A stretch of 64,000 nt of DNA from Amycolatopsis sp. 2-15. Lineage in GTDB: Bacteria > Actinomycetota > Actinomycetes > Mycobacteriales > Pseudonocardiaceae. The translations under genes and the position numbers were made by a program. Shown piece by piece: positions 1 through 7,660 of this stretch. The stretch lies in assembly GCF_030285625.1 (NCBI RefSeq), contig NZ_CP127294.1:8836001-8900000 (forward strand). The letters run 5' to 3'. Under the pieces are notes generated by a model that saw only the letters and a list, made by a program, of their open reading frames with translations, was not told the DNA's origin and did no database searches. Position 1 is the first letter of the stretch; each line of letters starts with the position of its first letter.

Positions 1-628
1 CAGTGCCGCCGCACACGACGTGGCGGCCGTGGGGGATCACGTAGGTCAGGTCGCCGTCGGCTTCCTCCACCGACCAGGACGTGAGGCCCGGGTCGGCGAG
101 GTGCACGACCTGGCCGCGCACCGGCACGAGGGTGTCGTCGCCCGCGAGGGTGCCCCCGGCGAGGCCGGTGGCGTTGACGACGACGTCGGCGTCGGCCAGC
201 GAGGTGACCGTGCGGTACTCGGTCCGCACGCCCAGCGCGGCGACCTGCTCGGCCAGCCACGTCAGGTACACCGGCGTGTCCACGAGCGCCGTGGTGAAGG
301 CGAGCACCGAACCCTCGCGCGACACGTCGGTCATCGCGGTGAGCCAGCGGGGATCGGGCACGTCTTCGGCAACACGGATCCAGCCCGGCAGGAACCGGAT
401 CCCGGGCGCCGCGAGCAGCGAGCGGTACACGCCGACGGTGGTCTCGGTCCAGCGCACCACGCGCTCGTCGGGCCGCGCCACCGGCGGGTAGATCAGCCCG
501 CCGGCCACGGCCGACGTCGTCTCCGCCGGTTTGCCCGCCGTCACGACCGTGACGCTGTGGCCCGCCTCGGCCAGCCGGTACGCGCAGCTCAGCCCGACGA
601 CCCCGCCGCCGGCCACGGTGATCCGCAT
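1..628 (-). CDS. FAD-dependent D-amino-acid-oxidase-like protein (partial, C-terminus off the window)
   Basis: The leftward reading frame opens with ATG at 628 and runs off the left edge, so only about 209 N-terminal residues are visible. It begins with a Rossmann dinucleotide-binding stretch (MRITVAGGGVVGLSCAYRLA, residues 1-20) in which GGGVVGLS is the FAD-binding glycine motif. The following TTSAVAGGLIYPP stretch resembles the D-amino-acid oxidase (DAO) family. Such enzymes oxidise D-amino acids or related amines to imino acids with H2O2 release. Start choice is supported by a GGAGCGGGAG-like purine stretch upstream on the minus strand. Substrate cannot be told; glycine oxidase/ThiO-like enzymes share this fold. 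Confidence 0.75.
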   Translation of the reverse strand, partial: MRITVAGGGVVGLSCAYRLAEAGHSVTVVTAGKPAETTSAVAGGLIYPPVARPDERVVRWTETTVGVYRSLLAAPGIRFLPGWIRVAEDVPDPRWLTAMTDVSREGSVLAFTTALVDTPVYLTWLAEQVAALGVRTEYRTVTSLADADVVVNATGLAGGTLAGDDTLVPVRGQVVHLADPGLTSWSVEEADGDLTYVIPHGRHVVCGGT

Positions 629-729
629 GCCGCTCCCTCCGCTCGTGCTCCCGCCCGTGATCGTGGCCGAAGCCGGGTCATCGGCGCCACCCGCCATCCG
701 CGTAGGCTCGCTCCGGGGAGGGGAGAACC

Positions 730-1305
730 GTGAGCCGTGTTCTGGCGCTCGTCGCCGTGCTCTGTGCGCTGGCGACCGTCGCACTGGGACTCGCCTACGC
801 GGGCGGGCACTCCCCCGGCGCGCTCGACGCGTGGGCCGCGCAAGCGATCGCCGGCCTGGGCCACACCACGCTGAACGTGCTCGTGCTGCCGACCGAGCCG
901 TACGTGCTGATCCCGGCCATCGTGGTCATCGCCGGCACCTGCCTGTACCTGCGCCGCCGTACCGACGCGCTGCTGGCCGCCGCGGGCCCGGCGCTCGCCG
1001 TCGCGCTGAACACCTGGGTGCTCAAACCGCTGTTCGACCGCTGGAAGAACGACATCCTCGTCTACCCCAGCGGCCACACGGTGAGCCTGGTGACGGTGCT
1101 CGTCGTGCTGGTCCTGCTGGCGCGCCCGAAGGTGGTCACCGTCGTGCTCGGCGTGGTTCTCCTGTGCTGCGCGGCGATCGGCATGATCGGCCTCGGCTAC
1201 CACTACCTCACGGACATCGTCGGCGGCACGTTCTTCGCCACCGCCGTCGTGACCGGCCTGCGGGCCGTCACACCGCGTCGCGTGCCAGCGCCGTCAGCCG
1301 GCTGA
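730..1305 (+). CDS. PAP2-family phosphatase, membrane protein
   Basis: This 191-residue protein has a signal-anchor-like N-terminus and about five membrane helices. It carries phosphatidic-acid-phosphatase type 2 signatures: KPLFDRW (99-105), PSGH (113-116) and HYLTD (158-162). The family dephosphorylates lipid phosphates such as phosphatidate or undecaprenyl diphosphate at the outer membrane face. The arginine normally found in motif 3 (SRx5HxxxD) is not present; the equivalent stretch reads GMIGLGYH, so activity is not certain. GTG at 730 follows a GGGGAGGGGAG ribosome-binding site and a TAGGCT -10-like box at 704. The 3' end overlaps the convergent ZapE-like gene by 38 bp. Confidence 0.8.
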   Translation: MSRVLALVAVLCALATVALGLAYAGGHSPGALDAWAAQAIAGLGHTTLNVLVLPTEPYVLIPAIVVIAGTCLYLRRRTDALLAAAGPALAVALNTWVLKPLFDRWKNDILVYPSGHTVSLVTVLVVLVLLARPKVVTVVLGVVLLCCAAIGMIGLGYHYLTDIVGGTFFATAVVTGLRAVTPRRVPAPSAG

Positions 1306-2290
1306 CCGCGCGCAGGTACTTCTTGCGGTAGCCGCCGTTCACCATCTCCTCGGTGAACAGCTCCGGCAGCGGCACGCCCGACACCACCACGGGGATCGCG
1401 CGGTCGTAGAGCCGGTCGGCGAACGCCACGAGCCGCAGCCCCACGTTCTGGTCCGGCGCCGGCGTCACGTGCTTGAGGTGCACGCGCCGCACGCCGTCGA
1501 GCAGCTTGCCGTAGCGCGACGGGTGCAGCTTCGCCAAGTGCGCCACGAGCGCGTCGAATTCGTCCACAGTGGACCCCTCGTGCGCGGCGGCCGACGCGTC
1601 GAGCTCCTCGTCGCTCACCGGCGGCGGCGCGTCGGGCAAGCCGCGGTGGCGGTAGTCCGGCCCGTCCACGCGCACCACTTCGAAGCGGCGCGAGAGCGCC
1701 TGGATCTCGCGCAGGAAGTCCTCGGCGGCGAAGCGGCCCTCGCCGAGCTTGTCGGGCAGCGTGTTGGACGTCGCGGCGATGTACACGCCCGCGTCGGTGA
1801 GCTCCTGAAGCAGCCGGCTCACGAGTGTGGTGTCGCCGGGGTCGTCGAGCTCGAACTCGTCGATCGCGAGCAGCCGGTGCTCCGACAGGCGCCGCACGGC
1901 CTCGGCGAACCCGAGCGCGCCGACGAGGTGCGTGAGTTCCACAAAGGTGCCGTACGCCTTGGGCGAAGGCGCGTCGTGCCAGGCCGACGCGAGCAGGTGG
2001 GTCTTGCCCACGCCGAACCCGCCGTCGAGGTAGAGGCCCATCGGCCCGGCCGGGGCGGCCTCGCCGCCGCCGAAGAGCGAACGCAGGCGCGACTTCTTCG
2101 CCGGCCGGTCCCCGATGCGCCCGGCGAACGCCGAACACGACTTCACGGCCGCGGCCTGGCTCGGCTCGTCGGGGTTCGGGAGGTACGTGGAGAACCGAGC
2201 CTCGCCGAACCGCGGCGGCGGCACCAGCGAGGAGATCAGCTCGTCGGCCCCGAGCTCGGGAAACCGGTCCGTCAGGGCAGCTGGGGGCAT
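1268..2290 (-). CDS. zapE: ZapE/AFG1-family ATPase
   Basis: This 340-residue P-loop ATPase has Walker A GGFGVGKT (90-97) and Walker B LLAIDEFEL (140-148), the hallmark of the AFG1/ZapE family. In Escherichia coli ZapE associates with the division ring, and the mitochondrial homologue AFG1 helps turn over membrane-complex subunits. I chose ATG at 2290 (MPPAALTDRF) because the family usually begins close to this point; an upstream in-frame start at 2341 would add 17 residues rich in Arg/Pro/Gly that look non-coding. It is convergent with the PAP2 gene. Actinobacterial members are usually about 340 residues, which matches. Confidence 0.85.
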   Translation of the reverse strand: MPPAALTDRFPELGADELISSLVPPPRFGEARFSTYLPNPDEPSQAAAVKSCSAFAGRIGDRPAKKSRLRSLFGGGEAAPAGPMGLYLDGGFGVGKTHLLASAWHDAPSPKAYGTFVELTHLVGALGFAEAVRRLSEHRLLAIDEFELDDPGDTTLVSRLLQELTDAGVYIAATSNTLPDKLGEGRFAAEDFLREIQALSRRFEVVRVDGPDYRHRGLPDAPPPVSDEELDASAAAHEGSTVDEFDALVAHLAKLHPSRYGKLLDGVRRVHLKHVTPAPDQNVGLRLVAFADRLYDRAIPVVVSGVPLPELFTEEMVNGGYRKKYLRAVSRLTALARDAV

Positions 2291-2393
2291 GGCTGCAGAG
2301 CCTAGCCAGCGCCCACGTGGGGCCGGTCCGGGTGTCCGCACCCGCGTATCCCCCGGTCGGGGCGGGGTCGGTGCCCGTGCTGGGATAGCGGAC

Positions 2394-3143
2394 GTGCGGA
2401 GCGTGTGGCCACCATCACCGGGCGGGACCGGGCCCTTGTCCGACGAGGATCTGGAGCGCGTCTACGGCTACCCCGAAGACCTGACCGGCCCGTTCGTGCA
2501 GGTCAACTTCGTGGCGTCGGCCGACGGCGCGGTGGCCGTGGATGAGCTGTCGAAGGGCCTTTCGCACCCGGCCGACCGCCGTGTGTTCCTGCTCGCCCGC
2601 GACCTCGCCGACGTGATCCTCGTCGGCGCCGGCACCGCGCGCGCCGAGAACTACCGCGGGGCCCGGACCAACGCGGTGCGTTCGGCCCGGCGCGCGCGGC
2701 TGGGCCTGGCGCCGGTGCCGCCCATCGCCGTCGTCACGCGCACGGGTGCACTTGATCCGGCGGGCCCGTTGTTCACGGACTCGCACGTGCCGCCGTTGGT
2801 CGTCACCACTTCGCGCGCCGACACCGCGGCGGTGCGGGAAGCCGGCGCCGAAGTGCTCGTGGCCGGTGACGAAGACGTGGATCTGCCGCGAGCGCTGGCG
2901 ATGCTGGCCGAACGCGGCCTGCGGCGCGTGGACTGCGAAGGCGGGCCTGCGTTGTTCGCGGCGATGATCGCGGCCGGCCTCGTCGACCAGCTCAACCTCA
3001 CCGTCGCCCCGCTGCTCGTCGGCGGCGACGCGGGCCGGATCGCGGCGGGACCGGCCGCGCGGCCGCCGCGCCGGATGGAGCTCGCGTCGATCCTCGTGGA
3101 CGACGGCTTCACCCTGCTGCGCTACCGGCGGGGCAGCGGCTGA
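2394..3143 (+). CDS. RibD C-terminal-domain pyrimidine reductase-like protein
   Basis: The product is about 249 residues and is made of a single RibD_C / dihydrofolate-reductase-like domain. Diagnostic stretches are VNFVASADGAVAV near the N-terminus, LVGAGTARAENYRG, and GLRRVDCEGGPALFAAMI near the C-terminus. Family members reduce the ribosylamino-pyrimidine intermediate of riboflavin synthesis with NADPH, but stand-alone actinobacterial versions are usually unassigned oxidoreductases. The start is ambiguous: GTG at 2394 is used here, GTG at 2403 is the alternative, and neither has a good Shine-Dalgarno. Its stop overlaps the next start (TGATG at 3141-3145), so it is probably translated together with the sigma factor. 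Confidence 0.75.
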   Translation: MRSVWPPSPGGTGPLSDEDLERVYGYPEDLTGPFVQVNFVASADGAVAVDELSKGLSHPADRRVFLLARDLADVILVGAGTARAENYRGARTNAVRSARRARLGLAPVPPIAVVTRTGALDPAGPLFTDSHVPPLVVTTSRADTAAVREAGAEVLVAGDEDVDLPRALAMLAERGLRRVDCEGGPALFAAMIAAGLVDQLNLTVAPLLVGGDAGRIAAGPAARPPRRMELASILVDDGFTLLRYRRGSG

Positions 3144-3685
3144 TGGCCGACAGCGAGGCCCTCGTCGCGGCCGCGGCGGCGGGTGACCACGCCGCGTTCG
3201 ACGCGCTGGTGCGCCGGCACACGCCGATGATGTACCGCGTCGCGCTGCGGATCACCGGCCGTCCGGCCGAAGCCGAGGACGTGGTGCAGGAGGCGTGGCT
3301 GGCCGCGTGGCGGTCGCTCGCGACGTTCCGCCACGAGTCGGCGGTGTCCACGTGGCTCTACCGCGTGGTCACCAACGGCGCCCTCGACCTGCTGCGCCGC
3401 CATCGCCCCACCGTGTCGATCGAAAGCGTGTCGATCGCCGAGGCGCCGGGCCTCGTCGCCGACGGCACACCCGAACGCCAGGTCGTGCACGCCGAGCAGG
3501 TGGACGCCGTGCTGCGGGCGATCGCCCGGCTCGACGTGGCGCAGCGCGTGCCGCTGGTGCTGCGCGAACTCGAGGGGCTCAGCTACGAAGAAGTGGCCGA
3601 AGTGCTCGAAGTCGGGGTCCCGGCCTTGCGCTCGCGCCTGCACCGGGCCAGGGTGGCGCTGCTCGGCCAGCTGAGGGAGCGGTGA
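3143..3685 (+). CDS. ECF-type RNA polymerase sigma factor
   Basis: The 180-residue protein has sigma-70 region 2 (about residues 12-85, with the DVVQEAWLAAWR helix) and region 4 (about 125-178, with the helix-turn-helix GLSYEEVAEVLEVGVPALRS), and nothing between them but a short linker, which is the ECF layout. It should direct RNA polymerase to a dedicated set of promoters. No classical anti-sigma gene follows; instead the next gene, overlapping by one base, encodes an Asp23-like protein, and a larger Asp23 cluster lies 1.8 kb downstream. An envelope-stress role is therefore a reasonable inference, not shown by sequence. Confidence 0.88.
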   Translation: MADSEALVAAAAAGDHAAFDALVRRHTPMMYRVALRITGRPAEAEDVVQEAWLAAWRSLATFRHESAVSTWLYRVVTNGALDLLRRHRPTVSIESVSIAEAPGLVADGTPERQVVHAEQVDAVLRAIARLDVAQRVPLVLRELEGLSYEEVAEVLEVGVPALRSRLHRARVALLGQLRER

Positions 3686-4125
3686 TGACGGACGAGGGCG
3701 CCGGCGGCCCGGAGGACCCCGAACGGGATCCTCGCTGGGACCTCGTGCGCGCCACCGCCCGCCGCCACGTCGCGACGCCGCCCGGCCTGGTCGACCGCGT
3801 GCTCCGCTCACTGACCGTGGTCCGCCAGGGCCCACCGCTCCAGCTGCCCGGTGACGACGGCGTGCTGACCGTTTCGGCAGCCGCGTTGCTCCGCCTGGCC
3901 GGCACCGTGGCCGCCGATCAGGCCGAAGACGTCGACGGGGTCACGATTTCCGCCGTCGCCCTGGCCGACGGCGAGCTGCAGATCCTGGCCACGATCCGGT
4001 TCGGCGTGATCGCCGACGAAGCCGCGCGCGTGCTGCAGCACTGCCTGACCACAGAGCTCACCCGGCTGCTGCGGGCGCGGCCGCCGCGGGTCAACGTCCA
4101 CGTCGTCGACGTGCGTCCCGGCTGA
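3685..4125 (+). CDS. Asp23/Gls24-like protein coupled to the ECF sigma gene
   Basis: This 146-residue protein starts at an ATG that overlaps the sigma-factor stop (TGATG). The first 45 residues are charged and variable. From about residue 55 the sequence shows the Asp23/Gls24 pattern: a VSAAALLRLAGTVAADQ helix, then DVDGVTISAVAL, then alternating hydrophobic strands ending VNVHVVDVRPG. Asp23 of Staphylococcus aureus is a cell-envelope stress protein tethered to the membrane by AmaP. Position next to a sigma factor suggests regulation by, or feedback on, that factor; no zinc-binding anti-sigma motif is present. Confidence 0.65.
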   Translation: MTDEGAGGPEDPERDPRWDLVRATARRHVATPPGLVDRVLRSLTVVRQGPPLQLPGDDGVLTVSAAALLRLAGTVAADQAEDVDGVTISAVALADGELQILATIRFGVIADEAARVLQHCLTTELTRLLRARPPRVNVHVVDVRPG

Positions 4126-4253
4126 AGAACCCGCCCTCACCGGCCAAGCGGAGCAACCCCGCGCGGTCGGCTTTCGGCCCTGGACCTGGTGGCGCTACCC
4201 TCGGTGCCGCGTCAGTCACAGTGTCTTGCCTGTCTCGCTATCAGGAGGATCGC

Positions 4254-5102
4254 GTGGTGCTCGAATCGGACAACACCCCCGTGGGAGTGGACCCGACCCG
4301 AGCGTTCGTCGCGCGTGTGTACGACTACCTGCTGGGCGGCAAGGACAACTTCGACGTCGACCGCCACGAGGCCGAGCGGATCATCGCCGCGATGCCGGAG
4401 GTACCCGACGTCGCCTGGGAGAACCGCAACTTCCTGACCCGGGTGTGCCGCTTCCTCGCGAACAACACCGAGGTGCGCCAGTTCCTCGACTGCGGCTCGG
4501 GCCTGCCGACCGCCGAGAACGTGCACCAGGTGGTGCAGCGCTTCCACCCCGAGGCGAAGGTCGTCTACATCGACTACGACCCGGTCGTGGCCGCCCACGG
4601 ACGCGCGCTGCTGGAGGAGAACAACAACACGAAGTTCGTGCAGGCCGACATCTTCGAGCCCGAAACCATCCTCGACAACCCCGAGGTGCTCGGCGCGCTC
4701 GACTGGTCGCAGCCGATCGCGCTGCTGTTCGTGGCCGCACTGCACCACTACACGGGCGACCGGAGCCGGCCGGCCGAGGTGACCAAGCAGTTCATCGACC
4801 GCCTGCCGCCGGGCTCGTTCGTGGTGATCAGCCACGTGCTCGACCCGGACGACGGCTCCGAGTACGACTCCACGCTGCAGGCGACCCTCGAGGTCATCCG
4901 CCGCGGCTCCATGCGCGACATCACCGCGCGCACCAAGACCGAGATCCGCGAGCTGTTCCACGAGCTGGAGATCATCCCGTCCGGCGCCGCCGGCGACGCC
5001 GACGTCGTGCCCGTGGCCGAGTGGTGGCCCGACGGCCCGCGGTTCACGAAGGCGACGATCGCGCAGCAGATCATCGCGGGCGGCGTGGCGCGCAAGCTCT
5101 GA
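4254..5102 (+). CDS. SAM-dependent methyltransferase, DUF574/Methyltransf_19 family
   Basis: The product is about 282 residues. It carries the actinobacterial DUF574 hallmarks: VARVYDYLLGGKDNFDVDR near the N-terminus, the SAM-binding glycine stretch FLDCGSGLPTAENVH, and VVYIDYDPVVAAHGRALL. The family is abundant in actinomycetes, and its substrates are mostly unknown. An AGGAGG site at 4243-4248 places the start at GTG 4254 (or GTG 4257), not at the in-frame ATG 4221. A TACCCT -10-like box lies at 4196-4201. It stands alone between the sigma operon and the Asp23 cluster. Confidence 0.85.
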   Translation: MVLESDNTPVGVDPTRAFVARVYDYLLGGKDNFDVDRHEAERIIAAMPEVPDVAWENRNFLTRVCRFLANNTEVRQFLDCGSGLPTAENVHQVVQRFHPEAKVVYIDYDPVVAAHGRALLEENNNTKFVQADIFEPETILDNPEVLGALDWSQPIALLFVAALHHYTGDRSRPAEVTKQFIDRLPPGSFVVISHVLDPDDGSEYDSTLQATLEVIRRGSMRDITARTKTEIRELFHELEIIPSGAAGDADVVPVAEWWPDGPRFTKATIAQQIIAGGVARKL

Positions 5103-5124
5103 ATCTCTGAGGCCGCACCTCCTG

Positions 5125-5146
5125 GCGGCCACGGTCGTTTCCTCGC
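5125..5146 (+). repeat. 22-bp direct repeat, copy 1
   Basis: Perfect 22-bp match with 5277-5298; the shared core is GGCCACGGTCGTTTCCTCGC. The copies are 152 bp apart, in a non-coding region between the methyltransferase and the Asp23 cluster. Confidence 0.85.
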
Positions 5147-5276
5147 GCAGTCCGCTGCGCGGTTCCACTCGGAGCCCAAGTGTGGCCGCCGGCAGCGATG
5201 TCGTCCTCGGCGTCGGCCACCAGTCGCGCCCAGCCGGCGCAGCAAAATTTCCGACTCACCCGGCCGCGTCCACACC

Positions 5277-5298
5277 GCGGCCACGGTCGTTTCCTCGC
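5277..5298 (+). repeat. 22-bp direct repeat, copy 2
   Basis: Second copy of the repeat at 5125-5146, lying 148 bp before the Asp23 start codon. It could be a paired regulatory site or a trace of a small duplication; the sequence does not decide. Confidence 0.85.
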
Positions 5299-5445
5299 AC
5301 CGAACCGACCGCTCACCGGGTCGAACTCACCCGTCCGAGTGACCCGCCGTGAGCTTTTCCCCGGTTCGGACATCGTAGGAGTGGGCAAGCTTCCGGCGCC
5401 GACACCAGCGGCGCCGTCCCCCACCGACAGCGAGGAGCGAACTCC

Positions 5446-5898
5446 ATGGTGCAGCCGAGCCCCCGCCGGACCGATGTTCCGGGAACCGCGATCACCACGC
5501 CGCTCAACGAGGAGGGGTCCGCGGGCCGGACCACGATCTCGTCGCTGGTGGTGCAGAAGGTCGCCGGGCTCGCGGCGCGCGAGATCGCCGGTGTCCACGC
5601 GCTGGGCGGCGGGGTGTCCCGCGCGTTCGGCGCGTTGAAGGAGCGGATCCCCGGCTCCGGCACGACGTCCACCGCCGGCGTCGCCGTCGAGGTGGGCGAG
5701 AAGCAGACGGCGATCGACCTCGACCTGGTCGTGGAGTACGGCGCGCGGATCGTCGAGGTGTCGCGAGCCGTGCGGCGCAACGTGATCGAGGCCGTGGAGC
5801 AGATCACCGCGCTCGAGGTGATCGAGGTGAACATCGCGGTCAACGACGTCCACCTGCCCGACGAGGACGACGAACCCGAGTCCTCCCGCGTCGAGTAG
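5446..5898 (+). CDS. Asp23/Gls24 family envelope stress protein
   Basis: This 150-residue protein has the classic Asp23 arrangement: TTISSLVVQKVAGLAAREIAGV (about 29-50), a linker, an alternating-strand segment VAVEVGEKQTAIDLDLVVEYG, a helix EVSRAVRRNVIEAVEQITALEV, and VIEVNIAVNDVHLPDE at the end. It starts the compact cluster running to 7634. Asp23 proteins form envelope-associated assemblies anchored by AmaP and have been linked to alkaline or cell-wall stress in Firmicutes. A GAGGAGCG site precedes the ATG. Of the three Asp23-like proteins in the window, this is the closest to the textbook form. Confidence 0.88.
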   Translation: MVQPSPRRTDVPGTAITTPLNEEGSAGRTTISSLVVQKVAGLAAREIAGVHALGGGVSRAFGALKERIPGSGTTSTAGVAVEVGEKQTAIDLDLVVEYGARIVEVSRAVRRNVIEAVEQITALEVIEVNIAVNDVHLPDEDDEPESSRVE

Positions 5899-5939
5899 CA
5901 CTGCATAGCTCTCCGATTAGCCAGCACCAGGAGGAAACG

Positions 5940-6116
5940 TTGAACGCAACGCAGACCGGGATCCTCGCCGGACTGATTCTCGGCCTCGCCGCAACCCAGG
6001 GGTTCACCGCCTTCCTGGTCACGTTCGCCGTGGGGGTCGTGGGGCTGGTCATCGGCCGCGTCGTCGACGGTGAGCTCGACCTCGGCGACCTCTTCGGCCG
6101 GGGCCGCGACAAGTGA
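5940..6116 (+). CDS. DUF2273-like small membrane protein of the Asp23 cluster
   Basis: This small gene starts with TTG at 5940, preceded by an AGGAGGAAA ribosome-binding site at 5930-5938. The 58-residue product has two closely spaced hydrophobic segments (GILAGLILGLAATQGF, then a second ending VGLVIGRVV) and an acidic/basic tail. This is the layout of DUF2273 small integral membrane proteins found beside Asp23 and AmaP in Firmicutes and actinobacteria. The stop overlaps the next GTG start (GTGA at 6113-6116), indicating translational coupling. Confidence 0.78.
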   Translation: MNATQTGILAGLILGLAATQGFTAFLVTFAVGVVGLVIGRVVDGELDLGDLFGRGRDK

Positions 6117-6502
6117 CCGGCCGGCCGCTCCAGGTCGACCTGCCCCGCGGCGACCTGGCCGAACCCGAGGAGCGCGGCAGCCTGAGCATCGCGCACGCGG
6201 TGGTGCGCAAGGTCGCGCAGCACGCCGCGGACCTCGTGCCCGGCACCGTGCAGACCGAACGCCGCGTCGCCGGCCTCACGCGCGGCCGCTCGGGGGCGAG
6301 CGCGAAGGTCGGCGGCGAGGACAACGACGTGGACCTGGTGCTGGAGCTGGCATTGCAGTACCCGGCGCCGGTCCGGACCGTGACGGGTGACGTGCGTGCG
6401 AAAGTGACCGAGGAGGTCGAGCGAATCACGGCGTATCACGTGCGCTCGATCGCGGTGACGGTTTCCGCGCTGCTGCCCGACGTCCGGCCGCGGGTGCACT
6501 GA
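6113..6502 (+). CDS. Asp23/Gls24-like protein, second cluster copy
   Basis: This 129-residue protein starts at GTG 6113, overlapping the preceding stop. It retains the Asp23 features: SLSIAHAVVRKVAQHAADLV (about 23-42), DVDLVLELALQYPAPVRTVT in the middle, and a C-terminal helix-strand VTEEVERITAYHVRSIAVTV. It is shorter and more divergent than the first copy and probably a paralogue specialised within the same complex. Its stop overlaps the ATG of the next gene by one base, so the cluster is a single coupled transcription unit. Confidence 0.75.
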   Translation: MTGRPLQVDLPRGDLAEPEERGSLSIAHAVVRKVAQHAADLVPGTVQTERRVAGLTRGRSGASAKVGGEDNDVDLVLELALQYPAPVRTVTGDVRAKVTEEVERITAYHVRSIAVTVSALLPDVRPRVH

Positions 6503-7038
6503 TGCGGTTCCTCGTGCGGTTCCTGTCCACTGTGCTCGGTCTGGCCGTCGCGGCCGGCGGGGCCCTGCTCGCGATCGAGGTCGGGTGGCGCTCGTGGCAG
6601 CCGGGCCGCGCGCCGCTGATCGTGCCGTGGGAACGCTGGCGCGAAGACCTCGCCGGGCTGCCGTGGACCAGCACGTCCGTGCGGGTCACAGCGGTGATCG
6701 TGCTCGTGGCCGGGCTGCTGTTCGTGCTGTTCGCCCTCACCGCGGGCAGCCGCGCCGTGCGGATGACCGACCCGGCCGACGGGATCTGCGTGAGCACGTC
6801 GCCGCGGGCGCTCGCGCGCCTGGTCGGGCTCGCCGTGCGCGCGCAGGCCAACGTCACCGGCGCGAGTGTGACCGCAAGCGCCCGGAAGGTGCGCGTGCGC
6901 GCCACCAGCCGGCTGGAGAACGAGGACCAGCTGCGGCCGCGGCTGCTGGAGACCGTCGCGACGGTGCTGGACGACGTCCCGCTCGAACGCCGGCCGAAGG
7001 TGTCCGTGGTCGTCGACTCACCGAAGGACCGCCGATGA
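6502..7038 (+). CDS. DUF6286-type membrane protein of the Asp23 cluster
   Basis: The 178-residue protein has a first hydrophobic helix at about residues 5-25 and a second at about 60-84 (AVIVLVAGLLFVLFALTAG), with a short loop containing VPWERWREDLAGLPW between them. The cytoplasmic C-terminal half (about 90-178) shows alternating strands and helices and ends in VSVVVDSPKDRR. From memory this matches the DUF6286 proteins that accompany Asp23 in actinobacteria. The topology is like AmaP, so a membrane-anchor role for the Asp23 paralogues is likely but inferred. Confidence 0.7.
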   Translation: MRFLVRFLSTVLGLAVAAGGALLAIEVGWRSWQPGRAPLIVPWERWREDLAGLPWTSTSVRVTAVIVLVAGLLFVLFALTAGSRAVRMTDPADGICVSTSPRALARLVGLAVRAQANVTGASVTASARKVRVRATSRLENEDQLRPRLLETVATVLDDVPLERRPKVSVVVDSPKDRR

Positions 7039-7634
7039 GCCGCTCCACCGCCCGCCGCGCCCTGGGCCGTTCACACAGCGCCGAACGCACGCTGACGCTC
7101 CTGACCGGTCTGGTCGCGGTCCTCGCGGGCGCGGCCGCCCTCGTGGTCGGGCAGGGTTGGCTCGGCGAGTTCCGCGCGCAGCGGCCGCTGCTCGACCCGA
7201 TGGCCGTGAGCTGGCTGGCCGGGCACCAGCTGTACGCGCGGATCGGCGCCGTCGTGCTCGGTGTGCTGCTGTTCGTGCTGGGGCTGTGGTGGTTCTTCCG
7301 CTCGCTGCGCCCCGAACGCCGTCCCGACCTGGCGCTCGACGAGACACCGGGCGCCGAGCTCACGGTGACCGCCGACGCGCTCGCGGGCGCGGTGCAGACC
7401 GACGCCGAGGCCATCGCCGGCGTCACCCGGGCGAGGGCGCGCGCGGTCGGCACGTCGGCCGAGCCGGCGCTGCGCGTGACGCTGTGGCTGAGCGAAGGCA
7501 CCGACGTCCGGCGCATCTGGACCGACCTCGACACGTACGTGCTCACCCGCGCCCGCGAGGCGCTCGGGCTCGACTCGCTGCCCACGGCCGTGCGGCTCGA
7601 ACTCGACACGACGGGCCCGGCACGCGTGCGCTGA
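7035..7634 (+). CDS. AmaP-like alkaline-shock membrane anchor protein
   Basis: This 199-residue protein starts at ATG 7035 with a 4-base overlap (ATGA). It has two membrane helices (about 20-40 and 72-92, the latter GAVVLGVLLFVLGLWWFF) separated by an extracytoplasmic loop. A C-terminal soluble part (about 100-199) alternates strands and helices and carries TADALAGAVQTDAEAIAGV, itself reminiscent of an Asp23 core. AmaP anchors Asp23 to the membrane in staphylococci. This is the last gene of the five-gene cluster. Confidence 0.72.
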   Translation: MSRSTARRALGRSHSAERTLTLLTGLVAVLAGAAALVVGQGWLGEFRAQRPLLDPMAVSWLAGHQLYARIGAVVLGVLLFVLGLWWFFRSLRPERRPDLALDETPGAELTVTADALAGAVQTDAEAIAGVTRARARAVGTSAEPALRVTLWLSEGTDVRRIWTDLDTYVLTRAREALGLDSLPTAVRLELDTTGPARVR

Positions 7635-7660
7635 CCGCGCGTTTCGCACAGAATGCCCGC

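Larger units (their letters stand above)
5103..5445. other. Intergenic region upstream of the Asp23 cluster
   Basis: I see no convincing gene in these 343 bases. The stretch holds two copies of a 22-bp direct repeat (listed separately). A purine-rich ribosome-binding site (GAGGAGCG) sits just before the Asp23 start at 5446. Promoters for the cluster should lie here, but I cannot assign a sigma class. Confidence 0.5.
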
